From NCBI RefSeq assembly GCF_051020975.1, contig NW_027478158.1, positions 15,872,001-15,936,000 on the forward strand: a stretch of 64,000 nucleotides of DNA, read 5' to 3'. The notes beneath the pieces are model-generated. The model was not told the DNA's origin. It was given only the letters and a program-made list of their open reading frames with translations, and ran no database searches. This stretch comes from Osmia lignaria lignaria (taxonomy: Eukaryota > Arthropoda > Insecta > Hymenoptera > Megachilidae). Both the position numbers and the translations under genes were made by a program. Below are positions 23,740-36,933 of this stretch, piece after piece (positions within the stretch are counted from its first letter, which is position 1; every line of letters starts with the position of its first letter).

Positions 23740-26700
23740 TTGCAGATTTATCTCAAGGGAAGGGGCCTAACGGACATATTTCGAGATATTTCTTCTTCTT
23801 GTTGTTCTTCTTCTGCACAGCTAAACTGGAAGTGGCATTTCCAGCTCGCAATAGTGCAGAGTTATCTCAAAGAAAGGAGCCACGGTGTTTCTGTATCTCT
23901 ATTATGTTGGTGCGGCTTCGGAACTTTTAAATATCTTGATATATCTCGAGAACTACGCATCTGATCAAAAAATATCATAGAACATAAAAAGTAGGAAACT
24001 TAATTCTCTACAAAAAAGGTCTCTTAACATTTTGCCATAGCTCGCTTCGTTTCCGAGATATTTGCAGATTTATCTCAAGGGAAGGGGCCTGACGGACATG
24101 TTTCGAGATATTTCTTCTTCTTGTTGTTCTTCTTCTGCACAGCTAAGCTGGAAGTGGCATTTGCGGCTCGCACTAGTGCAGAGTTATCTCAAAGAAAGGG
24201 GCCACGGTGTTTCTGTATCTCTATTATGTTGGTGCGGCTTCGGAACTTTTAAATATCTTGATATATCTCGAGAACTACGCATCTGATCAAAAAATATCAT
24301 AGAACATAAAAAGTAGGAAACTGAATTCTCTACAAAAAAGGTCTCTTAACATTTTGCCATAGCTCGCTTCGTTTCCGAGATATTTGCAGATATATCTCAA
24401 GGGAAGGGGCCTGACGGACATATTTCGAGATATTTCTTCTTCTTGTTGTTCTTCTTCTGCACAGCTAAGCTGGAAGTGGCATTTGCAGCTCGCAATAGTG
24501 CAGAGTTATCTCAAAGAGAGGGGCCACGGTGTTTCTGTGTCTCTATTATGTTGGTGCGGCTTCGGAACTTTTAAATATCTTGATATATCTCGAGAACTAC
24601 GCATCTGATCAAAAAATATCATAGAAGATAAATTGTAGGAAACATAATTCTCTACAAAAAACGTCTCTTAACATTTTGCCATAGCTCGCTTCGTTTCCGA
24701 GATATTTGCAGATTCAGCTCAAAGGAACTGGCCTGACGGACATATTTCGAGATATTTCTTCTTCTTGTTGTTCTTCCTCTGCACAGCTAAGCTGGAATGG
24801 CATTTGCAGCTCGCAATAGTGCAGAGTTATCTCAAAGAAAGGGGCGACGGTGTTTCTGTATCTCTATTATGTTGGTGCGGCTTCGGAACTTTTAAATATC
24901 TTGATATATCTCGAGAACTACGCATCTGATCAAAAAATATCATAGAACATGAAAAGTAGGAAACTTAATTCTCTACAAAAAAGGTCTCTTAACATTTTGC
25001 CATAGCTCTCTTCGTTTCCGAGATATTTGCAGATTTATCTCAAGGGAAGGGGCCTGACGGACATATTTCGAGATATTTCTTCTTCTTGTTGTTCTTCTTC
25101 TGCACAGCTAAGCTCGAAGTGGCATTTGCAGCTCGCAATAGTGCAGAGTTATCTCAAAGAAAGGAGCCACGGTGTTTCTGTATCTCTATTATGTTGGTGC
25201 GGCTTCGGAACTTTTAAATATCTTGATATATCTCGAGAACTACGCGTCTGATCAAAGAATATCATAGAACATAAAAAGTAGGAAACTTAATTCTCTACAA
25301 AAAAGGTCTCTTAACATTTTGCCATAGCTCGCTTCGTTTCCGAGATATTTGCAGATTTATCTCAAGGGAAGGGGCCTGACGGACATATTTCGAGATATTT
25401 CTTCTTCTTGTTGTTCTTCTTCTGCACAGCTAAGCTGGAAGTGGCATTTGCGGCTCGCACTAGTGCAGAGTTATCTCAAAGAAAGGGGCGACGGTGTTTC
25501 TGTATCTCTATTATGTTGGTGCGGCTTCGGAACTTTTAAATATCTTGATATATCTCGAGAACTACGCATCTGATCAAAAAATATCATAGAACATAAAAAG
25601 TAGGAAACTTAATTCTCTACAAAAAACGTCTCTTAACATTTTGCCATAGCTCGCTTCGTTTCCGAGATATTTGCAGATTCAGCTCAAAGGAACTGGCCTG
25701 ACGGACATATTTCGAGATATTTCTTCTTCTTGTTGTTCTTCCTCTGCACAGCGAAGCTGGAATGGCATTTGCAGCTCGCAATAGTGCAGAGTTATCTCAA
25801 AGAAAGGGGCGACGGTGTTTCTGTATCTCTATTATGTTGGTGCGGCTTCGGAACTTTTAAATATCTGGATATATCTCGAGAACTACGCATCTGATCAAAA
25901 AATATCATAGAACATAAAAAGTAGGAAACTTAATTCTCTACAAAAATGGTCTCTTAACATTTTGCCATAGCTCGCTTCGTTTCCGAGATATTTGCAGATT
26001 TATCTCAAGGGAAGGGGCCTAACGGACATATTTCGAGATATTTCTTCTTCTTGTTGTTCTTCTTCTGCACAGCTAAACTGGAAGTGGCATTTCCAGCTCG
26101 CAATAGTGCAGAGTTATCTCAAAGAAAGGAGCCACGGTGTTTCTGTATCTCTATTATGTTGGTGCGGCTTCGGAACTTTTAAATATCTTGATATATCTCG
26201 AGAACTACGCATCTGATCAAAAAATATCATAGAACATAAAAAGTAGGAAACTTAATTCTCTACAAAAAAGGTCTCTTAACATTTTGCCATAGCTCGCTTC
26301 GTTTCCGAGATATTTGCAGATTTATCTCAAGGGAAGGGGCCTGACGGACATATTTCGAGATATTTCTTCTTCTTGTTGTTCTTCTTCTGCACAGCTAAGC
26401 TGGAAGTGGCATTTGCGGCTCGCACTAGTGCAGAGTTATCTCAAAGAAAGGGGCCACGGTGTTTCTGTATCTCTATTATGTTGGTGCGGCTTCGGAACTT
26501 TTAAATATCTTGATATATCTCGAGAACTACGCATCTGATCAAAAAATATCATAGAACATAAAAAGTAGGAAACTGAATTCTCTACAAAAAAGGTCTCTTA
26601 ACATTTTGCCATAGCTCGCTTCGTTTCCGAGATATTTGCAGATATATCTCAAGGGAAGGGGCCTGACGGACATATTTCGAGATATTTCTTCTTCTTGTTG

Positions 26701-27182
26701 TTCTTCTTCTGCACAGCTAAGCTGGAAGTGGCATTTGCAGCTCGCAATAGTGCAGAGTTATCTCAAAGAAAGGGGCCACGGTGTTTCTGTATCTCTATTA
26801 TGTTGGTGCGGCTTCGGAACTTTTAAATATCTTGATATATCTCGTGAACTGCGCATCTGATCAAAAAATATCATAGAACATAAAAAGGAGGAAACTTAAT
26901 TCTCTACAAAAAAGGTCTCTTCACATTTTGCCATAGCTCGCTTCGTTTCCGAGATATTTGCAGATTTATCTCAAGGGAAGGGGCCTAACGGACATATTTC
27001 GTGATATTTCTTCTTCTTGTTGTTCTTCTTCTGCACAGCTAAACTGGAAGTGGCATTTCCAGCTCGCAATAGTGCAGAGTTATCTCAAAGAAAGGGGCCA
27101 CGGTGTTTCTGTATCTCTATTATGTTGGTGCGGCTTCGGAACTTTTAAATATCTTGATATATCTCGAGAACTACGCATCTGA

Positions 27183-27280
27183 TCAAAAAATATCATAGAA
27201 CGTAAATTGTAGGAAACTTAACTCTCTACAAAAAAGGTCTCTTAACATTTTGCCATAGCTCGCTTCGTTTCCAAGATATT
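27183..27280 (+). repeat. Junction linker between copies A and B of duplication II
   Basis: The last linker of copy A is a patchwork. CATAGAAC is followed by GTAAATTGTAGG (27202-27213), a stretch normally seen after the 18273-type monomer. AAACTTAACTC comes next, close to the usual AAACTTAATTC, and then TTTCCAAGAT, the start of copy B. Copies B and C end instead with ATAAAAAGTAGG. The alternation of two types within about 90 bp suggests that a crossover with patchy repair made the tandem unit here. Confidence 0.75.
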
Positions 27281-30200
27281 TGCAGATTCATCTCAAGGGA
27301 AGGGGTCTGACGGACATATTTCGAGATATTTCTTCTTCTTGTTGTTCTTCTTCTGCACAGCTAAGCTCGAAGCGGCATTTGCAGCTCGCAATAGTGCAGA
27401 GTTATCTCAAAGAAAGAGGCCACGGTGTTTCTGTACCTCTATTATGTTGGTGCAGCTTCGGAACTTTTAAATATCTTGATATATCTCGAGAACTACGCAT
27501 CTGATCAAAAAATATCATACTACATAAAAAGTAGGAAACTTAATTCTCTACAAGAAAGGTCTCTGAACATTTTGCCATAGCTCGCTTCGTTTCCGAGATA
27601 TTTGCAGATTTATCTCAAGGGAAGGGGCCTGACGGACATATTTCGAGATATTTCTTCTTCTTGTTGTTCTTCCTCTGCACAGCTAAGCTGGAAGTGGCAT
27701 TTGCAGCTCGCAATAGTGCAGAGTTATCTCAAAGAGAGGGGCCACGGTGTTTCTGTGTCTCTATTATGTTGGTGCGGCTTCGGAACTTTTAAATATCTTG
27801 ATATATCTCGAGAACTACGCATCTGATCAAAAAATATCATAGAAGATAAATTGTAGGAAACATAATTCTCTACAAAAAACGTCTCTTAACATTTTGCCAT
27901 AGCTCGCTTCGTTTCCGAGATATTTGCAGATTCAGCTCAAAGGAACTGGCCTGACGGACATATTTCGAGATATTTCTTCTTCTTGTTGTTCTTCCTCTGC
28001 ACAGCTAAGCTGGAATGGCATTTGCAGCTCGCAATAGTGCAGAGTTATCTCAAAGAAAGGGGCGACGGTGTTTCTGTATCTCTATTATGTTGGTGCGGCT
28101 TCGGAACTTTTAAATATCTTGATATATCTCGAGAACTACGCATCTGATCAAAAAATATCATAGAACATGAAAAGTAGGAAACTTAATTCTCTACAAAAAA
28201 GGTCTCTTAACATTTTGCCATAGCTCTCTTCGTTTCCGAGATATTTGCAGATTTATCTCAAGGGAAGGGGCCTGACGGACATATTTCGAGATATTTCTTC
28301 TTCTTGTTGTTCTTCTTCTGCACAGCTAAGCTCGAAGTGGCATTTGCAGCTCGCAATAGTGCAGAGCTATCTCAAAGAAAGAGGCCACGGTGTTTCTGTA
28401 CCTCTATTATGTTGGTGCAGCTTCGGAACTTTTAAATATCTTGATATATCTCGAGAACTACGCATCTGATCAAAAAATATCATCGAACATAAAAAGTAGG
28501 AAACTTAATTCTCTACAAAAAAGGTCTCTTAACATTTTGCGATAGCTCGCTTCGTTTCCGAGATATTTGCAGATTTATCTCAAGGGAAGGGGCCTGACGG
28601 ACATATTTCGAGATATTTCTGCTTCTTGTTGTTCTTCTTCTGCACAGCTGAGCTGGAAGTGGCATTTGCAGGTCGCAATAGTGCAGAGTTATCTCAAAGA
28701 AAGGGGCCACGGTGTTTCTGTATCTCTATTATGTTGGTGCGGCTTCGGAACTTTTAAATATCTCGATATATCTCGAAAACTACGCTTCTGATCAAAAAAT
28801 ATCATAGAACGTAAATTGTAGGAAACATTATTCTCTACAAAAAACGTCTCTTAACATTTTGCCATAGCTCGCTTCGTTTCCGAGATATTTGCAGATTCAG
28901 CTCAAAGGAACTGGCCTGACGGACATATTTCGAGATATTTCTTCTTCTTGTTGTTCTTCCTCTGCACAGCTAAGCTGGAATGGCATTTGCAGCTCGCAAT
29001 AGTGCAGAGTTATCTCAAAGAAAGGGGCGACGGTGTTTCTGTATCTCTATTATGTTGGTGCGGCTTCGGAACTTTTAAATATCTTGATATATCTCGAGAA
29101 CTACGCATCTGATCAAAAAATATCATAGAACATAAAAAGTAGGAAACTTAATTCTCTACAAAAATCGTCTCTTAACATTTTGCCATAGCTCGCTTCGTTT
29201 CCGAGATATTTGCAGATTTATCTCAAGGGAAGGGGCCTAACGGACATATTTCGAGATATTTCTTCTTCTTGTTGTTCTTCTTCTGCACAGCTAAACTGAA
29301 AGTGGCATTTCCAGCTCGCAATAGTGCAGAGTTATCTCAAAGAAAGGAGCCACGGTGTTTCTGTATCTCTATTATGTTGGTGCGGCTTCGGAACTTTTAA
29401 ATATCTTGATATATCTCGAGAACTACGCATCTGATCAAAAAATATCATAGAACATAAAAAGTAGGAAACTTAATTCTCTACAAAAAAGGTCTCTTAACAT
29501 TTTGCGATAGCTCGCTTCGTTTCCGAGATATTTGCAGATTTATCTCAAGGGAAGGGGCCTGACGGACATATTTCGAGATATTTCTTCTTCTTGTTGTTCT
29601 TCTTCTGCACAGCTGAGCTGGAAGTGGCATTTGCAGGTCGCAATAGTGCAGAGTTATCTCAAAGAAAGGGGCCACGGTGTTTCTGTATCTCTATTATGTT
29701 GGTGCGGCTTCGGAACTTTTAAATATCTCGATATATCTCGAAAACTACGCTTCTGATCAAAAAATATCATAGAACGTAAATTGTAGGAAACATTATTCTC
29801 TACAAAAAAGGTCTCTTAACATTTTGCCATAGCTCGCTTCGTTTCCAAGATATTTGCAGATTCATCTCAAGGGAAGGGGTCTGACGGACATATTTCGAGA
29901 TATTTCTTCTTCTTGTTGTTCTTCTTCTGCACAGCTAAGCTCGAAGCGGCATTTGCAGCTCGCAATAGTGCAGAGTTATCTCAAAGAAAGAGGCCACGGT
30001 GTTTCTGTACCGCTATTATGTTGGTGCAGCTTCGGAACTTTTAAATATCTTGATATATCTCGAGAACTACGCATCTGATCAAAAAATATCATACTACATA
30101 AAAAGTAGGAAACTTAATTCTCTACAAGAAAGGTCTCTGAACATTTTGCCATAGCTCGCTTCGTTTCCGAGATATTTGCAGATTTATCTCAAGGGAAGGG

Positions 30201-33200
30201 GCCTGACGGACATATTTCGAGATATTTCTTCTTCTTGTTGTTCTTCTTCTGCACAGCTAAGCTGGAAGTGGCATTTGCAGCTCGCAATAGTGCAGAGTTA
30301 TCTCAAAGAGAGGGGCCACGGTGTTTCTGTGTCTCTATTATGTTGGTGCGGCTTCGGAACTTTTAAATATCTTGATATATCTCGAGAACTACGCATCTGA
30401 TCAAAAAATATCATAGAAGATAAATTGTAGGAAACATAATTCTCTACAAAAAACGTCTCTTAACATTTTGCCATAGCTCGCTTCGTTTCCGAGATATTTG
30501 CAGATTCAGCTCAAAGGAACTGGCCTGACGGACATATTTCGAGATATTTCTTCTTCTTGTTGTTCTTCCTCTGCACAGCTAAGCTGGAATGGCATTTGCA
30601 GCTCGCAATAGTGCAGAGTTATCTCAAAGAAAGGGGCGACGGTGTTTCTGTATCTCTATTATGTTGGTGCGGCTTCGGAACTTTTAAATATCTTGATATA
30701 TCTCGAGAACTACGCATCTGATCAAAAAATATCATAGAACATGAAAAGTAGGAAACTTAATTCTCTACAAAAAAGGTCTCTTAACATTTTGCCATAGCTC
30801 TCTTCGTTTCCGAGATATTTGCAGATTTATCTCAAGGGAAGGGGCCTGACGGACATATTTCGAGATATTTCTTCTTCTTGTTGTTCTTCTTCTGCACAGC
30901 TAAGCTCGAAGTGGCATTTGCAGCTCGCAATAGTGCAGAGTTATCTCAAAGAAAGAGGCCACGGTGTTTCTGTACCTCTATTATGTTGGTGCAGCTTCGG
31001 AACTTTTAAATATCTTGATATATCTCGAGAACTACGCATCTGATCAAAAAATGTCATCGAACATAAAAAGTAGGAAACTTAATTCTCTACAAAAAAGGTC
31101 TCTTAACATTTTGCGATAGCTCGCTTCGTTTCCGAGATATTTGCAGATTTATCTCAAGGGAAGGGGCCTGACGGACATATTTCGAGATATTTCTTCTTCT
31201 TGTTGTTCTTCTTCTGCACAGCTGAGCTGGAAGTGGCATTTGCAGGTCGCAATAGTGCAGAGTTATCTCAAAGAAAGGGGCCACGGTGTTTCTGTATCTC
31301 TATTATGTTGGTGCGGCTTCGGAACTTTTAAATATCTCGATATATCTCGAAAACTACGCTTCTGATCAAAAAATATCATAGAACGTAAATTGTAGGAAAC
31401 ATTATTCTCTACAAAAAAGGTCTCCTAACATTTTGCCATAGCTCGCTTCGTTTCCAAGATATTTGCAGATTCATCTCAAGGGAAGGGGTCTGACGGACAT
31501 ATTTCGAGATATTTCTTCTTCTTGTTGTTCTTCTTCTGCACAGCTAAGCTCGAAGCGGCATTTGCAGCTCGCAATAGTGCAGAGTTATCTCAAAGAAAGA
31601 GGCCACGGTGTTTCTGTACCTCTATTATGTTGGTGCAGCTTCGGAACTTTTAAATATCTTGATATATCTCGAGAACTACGCATCTGATCAAAAAATATCA
31701 TACTACATAAAAAGTAGGAAACTTAATTCTCTACAAGAAAGGTCTCTAAACATTTTGCCATAGCTCGCTTCGTTTCCGAGATATTTGCAGATTTATCTCA
31801 AGGGAAGGGGCCTGACGGACATATTTCGAGATATTTCTTCTTCTTGTTGTTCTTCTTCTGCACAGCTAAGCTGGAAGTGGCATTTGCAGCTCGCAATAGT
31901 GCAGAGTTATCTCAAAGAGAGGGGCCACGGTGTTTCTGTGTCTCTATTATGTTGGTGCGGCTTCGGAACTTTTAAATATCTTGATATATCTCGAGAACTA
32001 CGCATCTGATCAAAAAATATCATAGAAGATAAATTGTAGGAAACATAATTCTCTACAAAAAACGTCTCTTAACATTTTGCCATAGCTCGCTTCGTTTCCG
32101 AGATATTTGCAGAATTAGCTCAAAGGAACAGGCCTGACGGACATATTTCGAGATATTTCTTCTTCTTGTTGTTCTTCCTCTGCACAGCTAAGCTGGAATG
32201 GCATTTGCAGCTCGCAATAGTGCAGAGTTATCTCAAAGAAAGGGGCGACGGTGTTTCTGTATCTCTATTATGTTGGTGCGGCTTCGGAACTTTTAAATAT
32301 CTTGATATATCTCGAGAACTACGCATCTGATCAAAAAATATCATAGAACATAAAAAGTAGGAAACTTAATTCTCTACAAAAATGGTCTCTTAACATTTTG
32401 CCATAGCTCGCTTCGTTTCCGAGATATTTGCAGATTTATCTCAAGGGAAGGGGCCTAACGGACATATTTCGAGATATTTCTTCTTCTTGTTGTTCTTCTT
32501 CTGCACAGCTAAACTGGAAGTGGCATTTCCAGCTCGCAATAGTGCAGAGTTATCTCAAAGAAAGGAGCCACGGTGTTTCTGTATCTCTATTATGTTGGTG
32601 CGGCTTCGGAACTTTTAAATATCTTGATATATCTCGAGAACTACGCATCTGATCAAAAAATATCATAGAACATAAAAAGTAGGAAACTTAATTCTCTACA
32701 AAAAAGGTCTCTTAACATTTTGCCATAGCTCGCTTCGTTTCCGAGATATTTGCAGATTTATCTCAAGGGAAGGGGCCTGACGGACATGTTTCGAGATATT
32801 TCTTCTTCTTGTTGTTCTTCTTCTGCACAGCTAAGCTGGAAGTGGCATTTGCGGCTCGCACTAGTGCAGAGTTATCTCAAAGAAAGGGGCCACGGTGTTT
32901 CTGTATCTCTATTATGTTGGTGCGGCTTCGGAACTTTTAAATATCTTGATATATCTCGAGAACTACGCATCTGATCAAAAAATATCATAGAACATAAAAA
33001 GTAGGAAACTGAATTCTCTACAAAAAAGGTCTCTTAACATTTTGCCATAGCTCGCTTCGTTTCCGAGATATTTGCAGATATATCTCAAGGGAAGGGGCCT
33101 GACGGACATATTTCGAGATATTTCTTCTTCTTGTTGTTCTTCTTCTGCACAGCTAAGCTGGAAGTGGCATTTGCAGCTCGCAATAGTGCAGAGTTATCTC

Positions 33201-35967
33201 AAAGAGAGGGGCCACGGTGTTTCTGTGTCTCTATTATGTTGGTGCGGCTTCGGAACTTTTAAATATCTTGATATATCTCGAGAACTACGCATCTGATCAA
33301 AAAATATCATAGAAGATAAATTGTAGGAAACATAATTCTCTACAAAAAACGTCTCTTAACATTTTGCCATAGCTCGCTTCGTTTCCGAGATATTTGCAGA
33401 TTCAGCTCAAAGGAACTGGCCTGACGGACATATTTCGAGATATTTCTTCTTCTTGTTGTTCTTCCTCTGCACAGCTAAGCTGGAATGGCATTTGCAGCTC
33501 GCAATAGTGCAGAGTTATCTCAAAGAAAGGGGCGACGGTGTTTCTGTATCTCTATTATGTTGGTGCGGCTTCGGAACTTTTAAATATCTTGATATATCTC
33601 GAGAACTACGCATCTGATCAAAAAATATCATAGAACATGAAAAGTAGGAAACTTAATTCTCTACAAAAAAGGTCTCTTAACATTTTGCCATAGCTCTCTT
33701 CGTTTCCGAGATATTTGCAGATTTATCTCAAGGGAAGGGGCCTGACGGACATATTTCGAGATATTTCTTCTTCTTGTTGTTCTTCTTCTGCACAGCTAAG
33801 CTCGAAGTGGCATTTGCAGCTCGCAATAGTGCAGAGTTATCTCAAAGAAAGGAGCCACGGTGTTTCTGTATCTCTATTATGTTGGTGCGGCTTCGGAACT
33901 TTTAAATATCTTGATATATCTCGAGAACTACGCGTCTGATCAAAGAATATCATAGAACATAAAAAGTAGGAAACTTAATTCTCTACAAAAAAGGTCTCTT
34001 AACATTTTGCCATAGCTCGCTTCGTTTCCGAGATATTTGCAGATTTATCTCAAGGGAAGGGGCCTGACGGACATATTTCGAGATATTTCTTCTTCTTGTT
34101 GTTCTTCTTCTGCACAGCTAAGCTGGAAGTGGCATTTGCGGCTCGCACTAGTGCAGAGTTATCTCAAAGAAAGGGGCGACGGTGTTTCTGTATCTCTATT
34201 ATGTTGGTGCGGCTTCGGAACTTTTAAATATCTTGATATATCTCGAGAACTACGCATCTGATCAAAAAATATCATAGAACATAAAAAGTAGGAAACTTAA
34301 TTCTCTACAAAAAACGTCTCTTAACATTTTGCCATAGCTCGCTTCGTTTCCGAGATATTTGCAGATTCAGCTCAAAGGAACTGGCCTGACGGACATATTT
34401 CGAGATATTTCTTCTTCTTGTTGTTCTTCCTCTGCACAGCGAAGCTGGAATGGCATTTGCAGCTCGCAATAGTGCAGAGTTATCTCAAAGAAAGGGGCGA
34501 CGGTGTTTCTGTATCTCTATTATGTTGGTGCGGCTTCGGAACTTTTAAATATCTGGATATATCTCGAGAACTACGCATCTGATCAAAAAATATCATAGAA
34601 CATAAAAAGTAGGAAACTTAATTCTCTACAAAAATGGTCTCTTAACATTTTGCCATAGCTCGCTTCGTTTCCGAGATATTTGCAGATTTATCTCAAGGGA
34701 AGGGGCCTAACGGACATATTTCGAGATATTTCTTCTTCTTGTTGTTCTTCTTCTGCACAGCTAAACTGGAAGTGGCATTTCCAGCTCGCAATAGTGCAGA
34801 GTTATCTCAAAGAAAGGAGCCACGGTGTTTCTGTATCTCTATTATGTTGGTGCGGCTTCGGAACTTTTAAATATCTTGATATATCTCGAGAACTACGCAT
34901 CTGATCAAAAAATATCATAGAACATAAAAAGTAGGAAACTTAATTCTCTACAAAAAAGGTCTCTTAACATTTTGCCATAGCTCGCTTCGTTTCCGAGATA
35001 TTTGCAGATTTATCTCAAGGGAAGGGGCCTGACGGACATATTTCGAGATATTTCTTCTTCTTGTTGTTCTTCTTCTGCACAGCTAAGCTGGAAGTGGCAT
35101 TTGCGGCTCGCACTAGTGCAGAGTTATCTCAAAGAAAGGGGCCACGGTGTTTCTGTATCTCTATTATGTTGGTGCGGCTTCGGAACTTTTAAATATCTTG
35201 ATATATCTCGAGAACTACGCATCTGATCAAAAAATATCATAGAACATAAAAAGTAGGAAACTGAATTCTCTACAAAAAAGGTCTCTTAACATTTTGCCAT
35301 AGCTCGCTTCGTTTCCGAGATATTTGCAGATATATCTCAAGGGAAGGGGCCTGACGGACATATTTCGAGATATTTCTTCTTCTTGTTGTTCTTCTTCTGC
35401 ACAGCTAAGCTGGAAGTGGCATTTGCAGCTCGCAATAGTGCAGAGTTATCTCAAAGAAAGGGGCCACGGTGTTTCTGTATCTCTATTATGTTGGTGCGGC
35501 TTCGGAACTTTTAAATATCTTGATATATCTCGTGAACTGCGCATCTGATCAAAAAATATCATAGAACATAAAAAGGAGGAAACTTAATTCTCTACAAAAA
35601 AGGTCTCTTCACATTTTGCCATAGCTCGCTTCGTTTCCGAGATATTTGCAGATTTATCTCAAGGGAAGGGGCCTAACGGACATATTTCGTGATATTTCTT
35701 CTTCTTGTTGTTCTTCTTCTGCACAGCTAAACTGGAAGTGGCATTTCCAGCTCGCAATAGTGCAGAGTTATCTCAAAGAAAGGGGCCACGGTGTTTCTGT
35801 ATCTCTATTATGTTGGTGCGGCTTCGGAACTTTTAAATATCTTGATATATCTCGAGAACTACGCATCTGATCAAAAAATATCATAGAACATAAAAAGTAG
35901 GAAACTTAATTCTCTACAAAAAAGGTCTCTTAACATTTTGCCATAGCTCGCTTCGTTTCCGAGATAT
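27280..35967 (+). repeat. Duplication II, copy B: 27-monomer higher-order unit, 8,688 bp
   Basis: Twenty-seven monomers start at 27280, 27602, 27924, 28245, 28567, 28889, 29210, 29532, 29854, 30176, 30498, 30819, 31141, 31463, 31785, 32107, 32428, 32750, 33072, 33394, 33715, 34037, 34359, 34680, 35002, 35324 and 35646. Offsets to copy A are 8,685-8,688 bp on both flanks. Between 31463 and 32427 the offset is 9,009, because B keeps two monomers (30819, 31141) where A has one hybrid; the offset returns to 8,688 because A has an extra monomer. B also contains the private markers listed for A. The two copies are adjacent, so this is a true tandem higher-order repeat. Confidence 0.93.
29210..29531 (+). 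repeat. Monomer with the CTGAAAGTGG variant (copy B)
   Basis: This is the counterpart of 20523-20844, 8,687 bp away, with the same CTGAAAGTGG change, the same AAAATCGTCTC in the linker before it and the same AAAGGAGCC. Confidence 0.9.
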
Positions 35968-36933
35968 TTGCAGATTTATCTCAAGGGAAGGGGCCTGACG
36001 GACATATTTCGAGATATTTCTTCTTCTTGTTGTTCTTCTTCTGCACAGCTAAGCTGGAAGTGGCATTTGCGGCTCGCACTATTGCAGAGTTATCTCAAAG
36101 AAAGGGGCCACGGTGTTTCTGTATCTCTGTTATGTTGGTGCGGCTTCGGAACTTTTAAATATCTCGATATATCCCGAAAACTACGCTTCTGATCAAAAAA
36201 TATCATAGAACATAAATTGTAGGAAACATAATTCTCTACAAAAAAGGTCTCTTAACATTTTGCCATAGCTCGCTTCGTTTCCGAGATATTTGCAGATATA
36301 TCTCAAGGGCAGGGGCCTGACGGACATATTTCGAGATATTTCTTCTTCTTGTTGTTCTTCTTCTGCACAGCTAAGCTGGAAGTGGCATTTACAGCTCGCA
36401 ATAGTGCAGAGTTATCTCAAAGAAAGGGGCCACGGTGTTTCTGTATCTCTATTATGTTGGTGCGGCTTCGGAACTTTTAAATATCTTGATATATCTCGAG
36501 AACTACGCATCTGATCAAAAAATATCATAGAACATAAAAAGTAGGAAACTTAATTCTCTACAAAAAAGGTCTCTTAACATTTTGCCATAGCTCGCTTCGT
36601 TTCCGAGATATTTGCAGATTTATCTCAAGGGAAGGGGCCTAACGGACATATTTCGAGATATTTCTTCTTCTTGTTGTTCTTCTTCTGCACAGCTAAGCTG
36701 GAAGTGGCATTTGCGGCTCGCACTAGTGCAGAGTTATCTCAAAGAAAGGGGCCACGGTGTTTCTGTACCTCTATTATGTTGGTGCAGCTTCGGAACTTTT
36801 AAATATCTTGATATATCTCGAGAACTACGCATCTGATCAAAAAATATCATACTACATAAAAAGTAGGAAACTTAATTCTCTACAGGAAAGGTCTCTAAAC
36901 ATTTTGCCATAGCTCGCTTCGTTTCCGAGATAT
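35968..36933 (+). repeat. Three-monomer spacer between copies B and C
   Basis: Monomer 35968 has private changes (CACTATTGCAG, TCTCTGTTATG, ATATCCCGAAAAC). Monomer 36290 has GATATATCTCAAGGGCAGG and TTTACAGCTCGC, and its body matches 53353 and 56251, about 17 and 20 kb away. Monomer 36612 is a hybrid: a TAACGG front and GCGGCTCGCACTAG middle, joined between about 36735 and 36767 to a GTACCTC / CATACTAC / CTCTAAAC tail of the 31463 type. Confidence 0.8.

Larger units (their letters stand above)
18595..27279 (+). repeat. Duplication II, copy A: 27-monomer higher-order unit, 8,685 bp
   Basis: Twenty-seven monomers start at 18595, 18917, 19237, 19558, 19880, 20202, 20523, 20845, 21167, 21489, 21811, 22132, 22454, 22776, 23098, 23419, 23740, 24062, 24384, 24706, 25027, 25349, 25671, 25992, 26314, 26636 and 26958. 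The order and private variants match copy B: GAGCTATCTC at 19558; CTGAAAGTGG at 20523; GTACCGCTATT at 21167; GACATGTTTCG at 24062; GCGTCTGATCAAAGAAT at 25027; GGGGCGACGG at 25349; GCGAAGCTGG at 25671. Relative to B it has one fused monomer (22132) and one extra monomer (23419). The 321-bp class is nearly confined to duplication II. Confidence 0.93.
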
